55,844 bases of DNA from Brachionus koreanus (GCA_016987375.1 PJRA01000048.1:2382490-2438333); one strand, 5' to 3'; shown: positions 15,221 to 26,705, counted from the first letter of the stretch. A program made the numbers and translations. Notes: a model not told the origin generated them from the sequence alone.

Positions 15221-15293
15221 AAAACATGTTTTTTGTATGTAAGAAAAAATTTTGTGAATTAATGAATATTTCGACCGGATCCTTAGTATCTTA

Positions 15294-15364
15294 TCAGGTA
15301 AAATAAACCAATCTAGTATTGGTTTTCCGCTAGCTATTTAAAACTAAATAAACCAATTACCTGA
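15294..15364. repeat. Two nested inverted repeats
   Basis: TCAGGTAA (15294-15301) is inverted as TTACCTGA (15357-15364). Between them AAACCAAT (15305-15312) and ATTGGTTT (15318-15325) form a perfect 8 bp stem with a CTAGT loop. The structure lies about 600 bases upstream of the Ig receptor start codon. Confidence 0.5.
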
Positions 15365-15956
15365 CAATTGTAAGGAGAACAAAGAGCGTGCTTAAATCTA
15401 AATATAGTTGGGTGAAAATTAAGATTTATTCACAATGAATCTAATTAAGTTAACGCCTAAGGACGTCGATGGAATATTTATTTTTTTAAAAGAGATTGAG
15501 GAAATTTAAGCCGGAATGCGAATAAAAGAGCTTTAATTACAAAATGGCTTTTAGTGCTTTATAAACACATGGATCATATTTTATGGATAAACGTAAAAAC
15601 ACGATTTTAAAATATTATCTAAAATAAGAATAGATTTTGGGAGCAAAAATCAATTTTTCTTTTGCAAATTCAAATTTAGATTCATAGACCAGTTCAATCG
15701 TGACTAATGGTTCTAAAAAATTGGCAAAATTTTTAATTTTAGTTTTTATTTTTATATCAATACTTAAAGCTAATTTTATTTATTTATTCTTTTAATTTTC
15801 AAGTTAAATAGACACTTAAATTGACTCTTAAAAAAAATATTTAGATAAAAAAAGATATGAATTGAATGGGTTAGATAATTAAAGCTTAAATAAAACAGCG
15901 ATACCCAAAAATACCTCAAAAAAAGAAAAGCAGTTAATTTTTATCAGTGAAAAAAA

Positions 15957-18900
15957 ATGAGACCACGTCTAGTATTTTGTATCTTAGTCGGTCTATCAAT
16001 TTTAAAAGCGACCACATGTTTGTCCTATGAGCATACGACTTCAATAGATTCAGACAAAGATTTTTGGGAAAATTTGTACCAAAATTCGCTACTTAATACA
16101 AGAAACAAGTTTAGTGTTTTGAATGGGGAGAGGGTGTGCTTTACTTGTCCAATAGATCGATCAACTTTTACGAGACTGTACCAAGAGTCGATTGGCTCCT
16201 TTTCCAATCAAGAGCAGCAGCTGCCTCCGCGAGTAACCATTTCATGGATTGCACAACTAAATGGAAATAGAGTTATTCCTTTTTGCAGCAATAACACTCG
16301 ACGAGTACCCAATCCGTTGCAACTGTCCAGCAATGGATTAAACAGCAATGAAGCTGGTATCTCGACCCTGATTGAATTTTCATGTGAAAGCAATCGTCTT
16401 TGTTTGCACAATGTTAAAAATTCATATCCAAGCAATTATCAATGTTTGATAAAATCATATGCTTTAGATGTTAAACTTGATGTGATTGGTGAGTGGCTTT
16501 ATTTTGATTATTAACTAATACTGTGATTATGGCGTGTCTAGTTCTAAACTCGCCATAAAGTCATGGTAAACCAAATTCTTTTTGTTTAAAATTAATTTTT
16601 TTTGTTCTTTCTTTATGCCGACATTTCTTTAATTTTACTTTTGTTTTAGAAAAATATAATTCTAAGACTAGGATAAAACGAGATGACTCATTTTTTCATC
16701 AAAGCTTCAGTAATTTGATTTCTTTTCCCGAATGGCTTTTTTTAATGCATTTTATTGCGTGGTTTGATTAAAAAAAAAAAAACAACTAAAACTCTAGTGT
16801 GATTTTTTAACATTTTTTTAACCGAGTGCCTATTACTAATATTTTTATGGAATGGATTAATTTCACCTGTTTTGATTTAGCATATTTTTTTTGCAACTAA
16901 TGCTTATTTGTAAATATTTTTTTTTAAGTACAATTGACCCATGTCCTTTTGTATTTTACTGGAGATTCAGTAAAATTTGATTACCAAAAAGAAGTACAAG
17001 TTCATGAAAATCAGCCATTTACAGTAAAATGCGAAGTTCCCGAATCAAATCCAGTCTCGATTGTCAAAGCTTACATTGATGAACAAGAGCTCAAATTAAC
17101 TGGACTCGAGAAAAAGACTGTAGAAAATCGAATGACCATAAATACCTATTCGTTTCAAGTAAATGCTACTAGAAATATGAATGGAAAAAAAGTAAAGTGT
17201 GATGCTCAAATGAAGGATATACCACCTGAATTAGCCAATTCAATCGATCTAAGATCTCATCTATTCAAAGACTATATGATTTCAGTTTATTGTAAGCTTG
17301 ATATTTTTAAAACCAGTATTCTCCTTTATTCCAAAAAAAAATTTTCCAATTAGTAGACATTTAGCATGTTGGAACAGAAACCCCCAAAACAATTTAAACT
17401 TATATAACTCTTTTGCTTTAGATCTAAAACTAAAATAAAAGTATCGCTATCACCCAACATAAATGAACCATTAAAAGCATAATATTTTATAGCATACTAG
17501 ATCATAACAATGTCACAGCATACCAGACTACACTTAATATACATTGTTGCTGCGTTTTTTTGTATTTTAGTACAATTTACGAAAAATATAGTAAATTTAT
17601 CTTATTTTACATAGAATATTAAATATTTTTGTAAATTGAAAAAATAAGCTAATTGTTTTAAAATCAAAAATGTTGTCTTTTTTCGTAATTTAATCAAAAT
17701 ATTAAACAAAGTATAAAATAAATTTTTTATTAGCTTATTTTTTTAATTTACAAAAATTTTTAATATTTTATGTAAAATAAGGTAAATTTACTATATTTTT
17801 TGAAATAGAAAAAAAGTTTATTAACAACTTTAGGATCAAAAAAGATGTTTTAACTGTGAAATTAACAATAGAAAACCCAGCTGATTTTTCATGAAAATTT
17901 AAAAAAAATAAAGTTTGATAAATTAAATATTTTCTTTGAGAATTTATTTATTTTCTAAAAAATTAAAATTTTTAGTTAATAAAAACCATTTTTTAAAATA
18001 TTATTCATATGTGATAAAATTTAAGTTTCAATTTTTCAAAATAGCGTATAAAAAACCCCTTGGGCGTTCTAGTGTTAATTGGAAATTTTTGATTTCTAAA
18101 ACAATTAAATAAAAATACTATAATTTTTATCTTATTTTAAAATTTGGTAAATTTTTGATTTTTTTCCTCTTTATTAAATTTACAATATTCTACGTAAATT
18201 TTAGTAAATAAAAAAAGCAGAACATCACTTGAAATAAATAGCATTTTTTAGCCTAGGATTGAAAAATATATAGTTAATTGATATTTTGAATATTAAGAGT
18301 TAATGTTTTATTTTTTTATTAATAAACTGTTTCGAAGTGCAGCTTCTCTGTTTTGTGAAATTAAGTACTAAAAAACAGAACAAAATGTTAAAAATTCTTC
18401 AAAAGATCAAAAGCAAGTTATGTAAATACAATATGGTGCAGCATTCATAGTTGTATTATTAAATTGACATTTCTATTTAAATGAGATTGAACTTTCTGGT
18501 AAAACTTCTAAAAATTTAAATCAGTTTTAAAATAAAAAAAAAGACAAAACAAGAATAGTGTTATTTGTAAAATGATATAAGTAGTATTAAAGATTTATAG
18601 AGTTAACAAAAAAAGCGGCGGGTGAGTGGTTTTAGTTATTGTATGTGCTATGTTAAATGTGTTATATTTTGTATTTCTATGAAGCGCTTTTTATCTGTCT
18701 ACAGGGCACTTATACTATCATTTAAATTAGATTGCAGAGAATTTACGCTAAAAAAAGAAAATTTCTCAAAATAATATGAAAACAAATCAAAGTCAATATA
18801 TTAGAATTATTGATATTAAATAATTTAAATCTAACTGAGAATAATTAAAAAAAACTATTAATAATAAAACTTTATGATGCTTATTTAGCAAGTTATTCAG

Positions 18901-21840
18901 AATAATCATGCAGTTTTCTCAAAAAATTCTTTTTTAACAAAAACTTAAATAAACTGTAGACAAAGATTTAAAAATTAAATCCTTGATTATAATCATTAAA
19001 ATTTATTTTTCGAAACCAAAATAATTACTGATTTAGCTGAAAGTTATAAATTTTGATCGAGATAATCTTCAATATAGCAATCCTTTTTTTGATGATAAAA
19101 GTGTAAATTTTGGAACACTTTTAGGACTAATTTTAAAACTATTGAAAAAAATTTATTTCCATTTCTAGATTTATTATTTTCTTTTGTAATAACAAATAGT
19201 CAATATCAATAATAAACGTATTTTAAATATCTAAAAATTAGGCATAACAGGAAAAAAAATGTCAAAATAAAAAAAAAATTAATTTTGTTTTTTTTTTGAA
19301 TATTTTCTATTTTTGCAAATTTTTTAACTATTTTATCTTTTTTTTTATATTTTTTTGCTGTCAGCTTTGCTCTTAGATCGAAGCTAAGTTTAATTTTTTG
19401 ATTTCCCAAAAGCATTTTCAAACAAAATTTTTTATTATTTTTTTTTCAGAGTTTTTGAAGACTTTTTTTCAACTTATTTCATCCAAAAAAAATAAAAATT
19501 TTCCCGACATGACTTTTTGAATGAAGCATAAGTGCTACTATTTATTCACTTTGAATCATTATCAAATTTATCATTTATTTAAAAAAAAAACAAAAAACAA
19601 ATTTTTAATTACATTAATTTTATTAAAAACCTGAAATTTAGTAAAATTTTTTTTCTATATTGTAAAAATATTTATTTGTTTATTTTAAAGATCCTCCAAG
19701 TTGCGTATATAAACAAAGAGTATATCGAACTGGCATAAACAGATCTATTGTGATAGAATGTCCCATAAATAGCTCTAATCCAGATGTGACATACTACAAA
19801 ATGATTCCACCTTCTACACGCACAAAGTTCGAATTGATAGACAATAATATTGACACTTTGAAGCGTATCGGTCGGTATAGAATAAACCCTTTATCCCGAG
19901 CAGACTTTGGCCTTTACGAATGTATTCCACGAAGTCTTGCCGGAATGGCTAAGTGTGATATCATTGTCGAGCTAGGCTCAACGCCAAATCCACCTGAAAT
20001 GTGCAATGTACAATTCGCTAGAGTAAATAACAAAACTTTTGCCCAATTTAGTTGCAAACCTGGACACAATCAAGGCGGATCAACTTCATTTCTAAGCATA
20101 TATGAAATTATTGATCAAAAATTAAAACTTAGTGGAAGAGTAAATATTGACGAAAGCAAAATGGACAAAGAAGTGCCGTACATTTCTCCTGCTGACGAAG
20201 ATAAATACTATGAATTTTTAATAATGCAGGAGAATAATTACGGAAATTCGACGTCAATTTTGTTGACTTTGGGAACACCTAAAGATGCCAAAAAAATGAC
20301 TTCTTTGAATATAAAAAATTTCTACATGATAGGTGGAGGTATAGCGGCCGCTATTCTAATATTCTGTATATGTGGTTGCTGCTGTTGTTCGGACGTTTGT
20401 GGATCGGCAAAGAGCGACAATGCGTTTTGTAAATGCTGCTCAACAAATGAGCATGATGAGGATGCAGTCACCTACAAAAAAGCGCCATTAGACTCTGATA
20501 TATTGGCACCACGAAACTACCAACCGTACTCAAGCGACAGTCTTAAATATGGCTATAATCATCACTCTAATTACGACTATTATGATAACACCACAACTGG
20601 ACTGCTTGGCGAGCCGACCAACTATGAACGCTTCGGCACTATCAAGTCCAAAAAAATGCCAATTGTAAATTCTTCTTCTTACGATACCAACCATTCGGAC
20701 ATGTACGAACACGACTATGAGGAAAATGAGTACATGAATGAAAAAAATGACTCGGATACTTCTAAAGAAGAAAAAGACTATGCTGCTAAAATAACAAAGA
20801 GCAAAAATGCAAGTGAAATGTTCAACAATAATGTAAGTGTGAGCATTGGCAGTGGGGTAGAATCAATAAAAAAACATACTAGCAATCTTGGCGGTGAAAT
20901 ATATGGACGTAAAATAAAACTCAGTTCAGATGGAACTAGTACAGTTGACAGAAAAAATTTAATAAAAACTGATAATGGACTAGTATACACACCATTAGAT
21001 GGAAAAGAAGATGATATTGAATATGACAATTGTGATGATGCCAAATACAGAGATATCAAGTACTCGAGTATCAAGAGAACAAATTCAGTTCATAATAAAC
21101 AATTGGTTAATTCCAATTTTCAGGCTGAGCTAAGTCAAAAATTAAAAACAATAAACAAAAATGATGAAATTTATAGCAAAAATTTAAAAGTTAAAAATTT
21201 GCCATCGGCAAATAGTTTCAATCAATCAGAGCAATTGACAAATTCTACAGCGACCACATCAGTGTCCTCATCAGCCAGCTCGTGCGCTTCCAACAGCGAC
21301 TTAATTATCAAAAGCAACACGCTGAAAAGGCCTCTTCCTCCAACACCTATTGAGACAAAAAATTACTCGCTATTAAAAACCACAATTAGTCTAGCAAACA
21401 GCGAAAATTCAACGCCTGCCAAAACAAAGCCTCCTATATTGAAGCCAAAGCCGAGAACCAACTCGGCTCACAACCAGTCAGTTGAGCCTTTGATAAACGC
21501 TAAGTCTGATAGTCCTAATACTAGCGTTACCGACGTTTCTTCTAATAATTGCACTCCACAACATTACAATCTAAATTTAATGGAAGAAATTGGTCAAGTT
21601 AATTCGCTTTTGAAAAATAACTTGTCAAAAAAAGTCAATCCAAATGCAATTTATTCGACAATTAAGCTTAATTGTGACTACACGAACAATGTAACACCAA
21701 ATTTAAAAACTTTTTCGCCCAACTACGAAAATCGAAAAAAAAGTCCTACATCTATTGACGATGAGATCAAATTGATTAATTCAAGGGGAACTTTGTCTAA
21801 GACAATCGAAAGGCGACATGTGAAAAACTCTGAATGCTAG
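15957..21840 (+). CDS. Ig-domain single-pass receptor, 3 exons
   Basis: I read exons at 15957-16488, 16971-17291 (or from 16929) and 19691-21840, all with GT-AG borders; the joined frame gives about 1000 residues. A signal peptide covers about residues 1-21. Three Ig-like domains follow, with cysteine pairs CFTC/YQC, VKC/VKC and IEC/YEC, the last built across the exon 2-3 junction. A fibronectin-III-like segment, a membrane span at about 495-517 and a CGCCCC cluster come next, where palmitoylation is plausible. The tail of about 480 residues has RPLPPTP (about 831) and PPILKPKPR (about 864), possible SH3 ligands, and many tyrosines. This architecture fits nephrin, nectin or echinoid-type adhesion receptors, but I do not recognise a specific ortholog. 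AATAAA lies at 22062-22067. The 16929 start would add 14 residues and has the stronger pyrimidine tract, while 16971 gives the more usual inter-Ig linker. Confidence 0.85.
16489..16970 (+). other. Receptor intron 1
   Basis: Starts with a strong GTGAGT donor, phase 1. Two acceptors keep the frame: TTTTTTTTAAG ending at 16928 and GGAGATTCAG ending at 16970. The reading frame continues seven codons past the donor to a stop at 16512-16514, which would give a truncated secreted single-Ig form if the intron were retained. Otherwise only A+T-rich filler is seen. Confidence 0.7.
17292..19690 (+). other. Receptor intron 2 (2.4 kb)
   Basis: Begins with GTAAGC and ends with TTATTTTAAAG, phase 1. It contains the inverted-repeat element at 17543-18225. 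The rest is A+T-rich with poly(A) and poly(T) runs. I see no extra exon: joining the flanking exons gives a continuous third Ig domain (ISVYYPPSCVYK). Confidence 0.75.
17543..18225. mobile_element. Foldback/MITE-like element in an intron
   Basis: Arms 17581-17653 and 17729-17801 are inverted repeats of about 73 bases with only a handful of differences, separated by a 75-base spacer. The outer left end (17543 to about 17600, starting ATTGTTGCTGC) is also matched in reverse by about 18165-18225 (ending GCAGAACAT). The whole stretch therefore looks like one terminal-inverted-repeat element of about 683 bases, or two overlapping hairpin elements. Just outside, CACTTAATA (17531-17539) and CACTTGAAATA (from 18226) could be a diverged target duplication. 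There is no open reading frame, so it is non-autonomous. Confidence 0.7.
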
Positions 21841-22650
21841 TGAGTCAACTCTAAAGTCTCTAAGCTTTTGTTAATTAAATTTTTGTTATTTCAAACAATT
21901 GTGGTTGTTATATTACTTAAAAAAATTTAAAGACAAATTTTTGTTTAATTATTTTTAGAAATTTTTGTTAAAACATGAATTAAATTATAATTTGCACGCT
22001 GAAGTTAATGATTTTTTTTTAATTAACTTTTTTTATTTTCTATAAAATTTATATAATTGTAAATAAAATATTATATTAAAATTAAATTCTATTTTATGCT
22101 TCTAATACTAAGACACTATGCATAAAAAATTTTTTATTTGAATAAATAAATAGATTACGTGTCAGTTTAGTTAATTTATATAAATTGTTTATTCATTTTA
22201 GTTTTAAAAAAGAGGCTGTCACAGGCCTATTAGCACACGTAGATTTTTCTTTTTTATTTTTAAATTTTTTTAAAATAAAAACAATTGATTTGAAAAATTA
22301 AATTTTTTAGAATTAAGTCAATTTTAGAAGTTCGAGTTGAGGCTATTAAATTTCCAAGTTTTCTTTTTCAAAAAAAAATTTTCATTGAAAAAAAAAATCA
22401 AAAAAATCTCAATTAAAGAAGTAATAGGGTCAGACTTTGATCTCAAAATTTATCCCATCATATTATTTTTTATAAGACTTAATCTTTCTCATAAATTAGC
22501 AAAATTTTTTAATTATTTATATTTTTTTCTATTTCAAATAGTGTACATGGATAGCAATTAATTTTTGAAAAAATATTTTTTGTTAAATATCCAATTTATT
22601 CAAAAAAAAAATAGTTTTTCGATTTATTTTAGAAATATTTAAAAAAAAAA
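21841..22650 (+). other. Receptor 3' UTR and spacer
   Basis: Holds the receptor 3' UTR with AATAAA at 22062-22067, then A+T-rich DNA up to the p24 gene. An open frame at 22337-22561 starts on a non-ATG codon, is lysine/phenylalanine-rich and has no domain. I treat it as chance. Confidence 0.6.
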
Positions 22651-23358
22651 ATGTTATTTTTAGTTTTGTTTGTGTCACTTTTAAGCTCTTCTTATTGTCT
22701 ACAAGCTGAAATAGCAGTGGTTGTAGAGCCTGGTCTAAGAGAGTGCTTTCATCAGTATTTAATATCTGGTCTAAATATGGAAACTGATTATCAAGTTATA
22801 AGTGGCGGTGAGCTGGACATAACTTATTGGATAACAACCCCATCGAATCGTATCTTATTCACTGAGACAAAAAAACAAGGCGGCCAGTTTCAATTTAAAT
22901 CCGAAGAAACTGGTGAATATCGATTTTGCCTAGATAATTCATTCTCTCGTTTTGCCAAAAAACAAGTATTCTTCTACTTGTCATCCAATGATGATTTTAT
23001 TGATCCGAATTTTCCGCAATCATCCGTCGATTCACTAAACCATGCAGCAAAAGACGATCTTGGCGATTTAACAGATAAATTGAGCAATTTTCAGGACTTG
23101 TTTAATCGAGTGAATAACAATTTAGAAAGAGCACAGCATGTTCAAAAATTATTCCAGGTTTATGAGTTGTCTGACCGAAGTCACTTGGAAGATTTATTTG
23201 TCAGAGTTAATTTTTGGTCTATTGTCAATATTTTAGTAATGGTCTTAGTGGGTGCAATTCAAGTTTTCATGATTAGAAGTTTGTTTGAAGACAAGTCTAA
23301 AATTGGGCGTGTTCTCCGAGGCGATGTAGCACAAACTAAATCCAGACTTGGACTTTAA
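22651..23358 (+). CDS. TMED5: p24 family cargo receptor, TMED1/TMED5 type
   Basis: A single-exon gene for 235 residues. It has a signal peptide at about 1-17, a GOLD domain at about 18-112 with the paired cysteines C32 and C93, a luminal coiled coil at about 140-185, and a membrane span at about 190-209. The RVNFWSIVN...SLFEDK block across the membrane segment is typical of the TMED1/TMED5 (p24 gamma) branch. p24 proteins cycle between ER and Golgi in COPII and COPI vesicles and help select cargo, including GPI-anchored proteins. The cytoplasmic tail keeps the LF pair but extends some 20 residues to ...SRLGL, without a terminal dilysine, longer than the usual KR-rich end. The start is the first ATG, after a poly(A) stretch. 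AATAAA lies near 23421. Branch assignment is by recall and could be TMED1 rather than TMED5. Confidence 0.94.
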   Translation: MLFLVLFVSLLSSSYCLQAEIAVVVEPGLRECFHQYLISGLNMETDYQVISGGELDITYWITTPSNRILFTETKKQGGQFQFKSEETGEYRFCLDNSFSRFAKKQVFFYLSSNDDFIDPNFPQSSVDSLNHAAKDDLGDLTDKLSNFQDLFNRVNNNLERAQHVQKLFQVYELSDRSHLEDLFVRVNFWSIVNILVMVLVGAIQVFMIRSLFEDKSKIGRVLRGDVAQTKSRLGL

Positions 23359-23845
23359 AGCTCGTTTGTCATCAAATGAAGCAACGAACAAATAAGCCTT
23401 TACTCATTTTTTAGACTATCAATAAATAAATTAAAAATATAAAAGATCAGCAAAAATTGCCAACAAAGCAAAATCTAGTAATTTTGGTCACTTGTTCAGT
23501 TCTTATCAACTCATCTTATATTTTTAATGACATGCTTTGTCTACTAACTAGCGATAAAAAATAAAATATTTTTATTTGAGTTTTCTTTTAAATTTATTTT
23601 ATTTCTAAATTTTCAAACTTTATACCCTTTAAAGGTAGACATCACATGTTTGAATTAAAAGCTAGTTAATTATGCTTTGGTTTTTTCTCTTGAACATTCT
23701 AAATAAATATTTGAAGTGTATACATTTAAATTTGAATAAAATTTTTTAATTTGAATTATTTATTAAAAGTAAAAGAAAATATTCGACAGTTAGCTAAAAT
23801 TTTTAAAAATAAATTTAGACTAGAAAAATTGTTTTAGAAGCCCAA
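23359..23845 (+). other. TMED5-TMEM254 spacer
   Basis: An A+T-rich spacer of 487 bases with the p24 polyadenylation signal AATAAATAAA at 23421-23430. No gene or repeat is recognised. Confidence 0.7.
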
Positions 23846-24344
23846 ATGGAATCTGAAAATGATCAAAATGTTGAATATTTTAAAAGGCCTCATCTAATTT
23901 GGTATGTTTTGATTATTCCCTCAATGACCTATTTGGGTGTAGGTTTTTTTTAAAAAGAAATAATAGATGATAATAGAATAATATTTATTTTATGTGTAGA
24001 TTCTGGCATACATGCCAGATGTGATTCCTTTTGACTATCTTGGACCTTTGGGTATGCTTTCAAAATATCTGTACCTTAATCATAGAATAGTGCCAATAGT
24101 CATGTAAAATTATCGGATAAACACAATTAAAAATATATTTTGATTTGAAATTTGTTTGTTAAGCAGATTATGGATGGCGTTGGCAACTCATCTTTTTGAG
24201 GCTATCTATGTAGTAAAAACAGCCAACTCTTTGAACATAAATGTTAAATGCAGAAGTCGTTGGTTTGTACAAACCCTAATGCTGGGCTATCCATCGACAA
24301 GATTGATGAACAAATACTACGCTTCACATCACAAAAAAAATTAG
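23846..24344 (+). CDS. TMEM254: TMEM254 homologue, 3 exons
   Basis: Exons 23846-23938, 24000-24103 and 24167-24344 join in frame over two introns of about 60 bases (donors GTAGGT and GTAAAA; acceptors GTGTAG and AAGCAG). The product is 124 residues, against about 123 in the human protein. Diagnostic similarity: an N-terminal FKRP-LIWYVLI helix, then IPFDYLGPLG (human IPYQNLGPLG), a WMALATHLFEAIYV helix (human WLAWLIHVGESLYAI), RWFVQTLMLGYPS, and a short basic tail ending HHKKN. It is a small multi-pass membrane protein of poorly known function. The start is the only upstream in-frame ATG. AATAAA is at about 24388. All exons are below 200 bases. Confidence 0.88.
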
Positions 24345-24655
24345 AAGCAATATTAAACCTGATAGATTGTTATGAAAATTTTCAAAAAATAAAATTAGAG
24401 CTTTGATTTGAAACTAAAATTTTTGATTGTTTTTGTAAAATTTTTACTTTTTTTCTAAACAAAATATTTGAATAAAAATATTTTTCATCATACTTAACAC
24501 TTATTATCCAAACAAAAATTAAATTAGCAGAGAAAAGTAGAAATAAAATTGAAAAATGAAACGCTGCTATGCATATGTATAGACCTGGATAACTAAATCG
24601 AACACTGACTAATTATAATTTTTTTTGTTTTTTTTTTATTTCAGCTACCATAGCA

Positions 24656-24710
24656 AAACTAAAGCTAGTCTTGCTCCGCAGATATCCTGCTGTAGCTTAT
24701 ATTAAAAAAT
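24656..24710 (+). other. Possible orphan terminal exon
   Basis: After a long T tract ending TTATTTCAG (a strong acceptor by appearance), one frame reads TIAKLKLVLLRRYPAVAYIKK to a TAA stop at 24708-24710. It is A+T-poorer than its flanks. It could be an alternative 3' exon of the TMEM254 locus, a leftover of a lost gene, or chance. No matching upstream exon is seen. Confidence 0.25.
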
Positions 24711-25564
24711 AATTCATAATTTAATGAAAGCAAAGATCGGACAATATTCTTAAAAGATATTAAAAATTTTAAGAAGCTCAAAATTTTTATGGAGGTGTAA
24801 AAGGCCAAATTTATTTTTATGATGACAAAAATAAATAAACGTTATGACAAATAGTATTTATTTCCTGACAGAAATAAAAAAAACTAATCGATTGACAAAA
24901 ATATTTGTTGGAATGACTGTTTAACAATTCTGGACAGACAAAAATAATCATATAAATGCCAAACATTGTTTATTTACTGACAAAAAATTAAAATTTAGAT
25001 ACTTATTTAGCGTTTTTATTTGTGTTTGTTGGAGTTCGTCATTCTTGAGTGCTGTTAGAATGGATTTTGATTGTACACCTTCTTGGTCTAAATCAAATTA
25101 ATAAATTTAGTCCTTTTAATTGAAATTGGGAATTGCTGTTTCACACATTTTGTGAAAAAATGAAAATTAAAATTATGACAAAGTTAAAAAACATAAAAAA
25201 AATAAAAATATTTAAAAAAAAAAGGATAAATAAGTTTAAGTAATAAAAAGAAAATTAAAAACGATCTGTTAAAATATCTAGAGGTTAGAGATGTTTAAAT
25301 ATTTGGTAATTCAGGAAAAAAAGCATATCATTTTTATCAGTATATTAATTTATTTGTCAGTTCATTAATTGATGGACGTTTTAATTATTTTTTAAATGTT
25401 TATTTTTAAAATTTTCTAAAAATTGAGGGCTTATAATTTGTTTTGAGAAAAAAATTATTTTTAAAATACACTAAGAATTTTCATTTATAATTAAAATAGG
25501 TTTGTATCAATAAACCTTTAATCTTTAGTAAGTTATTCAATAATTTAATAGAGATTTAAGGCTA

Positions 25565-25645
25565 ATAAAACCAAAAGCATTCACCATAAATATGAAAAAG
25601 CATAATTTTAGTTAAATTATGTTATGGTGAATGTTTTTGTTTTAT
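25565..25645. repeat. 24 bp-arm hairpin, MITE-like
   Basis: The left arm 25565-25589 and right arm 25622-25645 are inverted copies (AAGCATTCACCATAA against TTATGGTGAATG...) with one indel and one mismatch. Inside lies a second perfect stem, CATAATTT (25601-25608) and AAATTATG (25614-25621). The 81-base unit is almost fully self-complementary. A tiny foldback element is the likeliest reading. Confidence 0.65.
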
Positions 25646-26619
25646 GTTAATGCAAGCTTTCTCTATTTTCGACAAACGGCGACTAATCTATTTCATGTCT
25701 AAAAAATATAAAAATTGAGACAAAGTCTAAAAAGAGATAAATCCCTTATTTTAAAAAATATTTAAATAAAGAATAAATATTAAAATAGTATTTAGGAATA
25801 ATGGAATAATGTAATAGTAAGCTCAATGGATATCTTAATCACCAAAATAGTAAAATAGTAAATATGCTTATATTTTAATTCTTTTTTATTTTTCTAATTA
25901 TGGCTTAAGTCTCATAGATAAATTATTAAATATGACTTTTATAAAGTTACAAAAAGTATTAAAATTAGTAAAATTTTTAAAATGAATTCAAAATTTTATA
26001 ATTATGTAAAAAGATGTCAAAAATTAAAATTTAAATTATTTTCTTTGTGTAATATTTCAAAAAAAATTTTTTTTTAAAAAATGGACACTTTTTGAGCTAA
26101 ATAAATAAAAAAAATAAAACCATAGTTTTGTTCAGAATTTTGTCTAGTTTTAGAATTTGTATAAAAATATACAGGTAAAGGGGTTTGGAAAAAAGTAGAT
26201 CCAGAAAAATTTAAAAAATTTTTTCCGAAAAAATTCTCAATTTTTTTTTTTTAAAGATAACCATCTCAGAATATAGTGTATTTAATTCTCTATCAGAAAA
26301 TGTGTCGATCGAGTAAATTCGTTTGATAAAATTCTGAGATAAAAAAGCTTAAATAAGATACACTTTAAATAAGGTTGTAGAGTTTCAGATCCCCCTAGCC
26401 AAAAAAATAAAATTTTTGATATTTTAAGTTTATTTTTTAGTTTTTTAGTCCATTTGCCGGACCTTATCAAGTCGACAAGTATCTTAACAAAGATCTTTTT
26501 AAAATGTAGGCTCAACTTTAGTACAACTTTGATATACATAGAATACATTATTCAATTGTTCAATTAGCTTCATACACTATTCCCTTCAAAATTGTCCAAA
26601 AATCATCAATTTGACGAAC

Positions 26620-26705
26620 TTCAGCATTTTTGTAAGGGATTTGAGAATTTGACGGTCATCGTTTTCTTATAATGCGAGCTCGCAAGGTTAGGGCTAAATG
26701 CTGAA
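26620..26705. repeat. Cruciform-like inverted repeats
   Basis: TTCAGCATTT (26620-26629) is inverted as AAATGCTGAA (26696-26705). Between them lies a perfect 12 bp palindrome, TGCGAGCTCGCA, at 26673-26684. The G+C-rich palindrome is unusual in this background. Confidence 0.5.

Larger units (their letters stand above)
421..15956. other. 15.5 kb gene-free A+T-rich region
   Basis: I see no credible gene here. Open frames are short, A+T-driven and without recognisable domains. The region holds poly(A)/poly(T) runs, a direct repeat near 1131-1420, hairpins at 9805-9850 and 15294-15364, and a TGAA microsatellite at 15192-15220. A few patches are less A+T-rich than average (about 2490-2700, 8560-8790 and 13040-13245), with a CCGAGT/ACTCGG palindrome at 13225-13238. 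These patches could be regulatory, but nothing in the sequence proves it. Upstream regulatory DNA of the receptor gene at 15957 or a large 5' intron are both possible. Confidence 0.6.

Noticed and set aside
20530..21074. Minus-strand open frames inside receptor exon 3
   Set aside because: Antisense shadows of a strongly supported coding exon.
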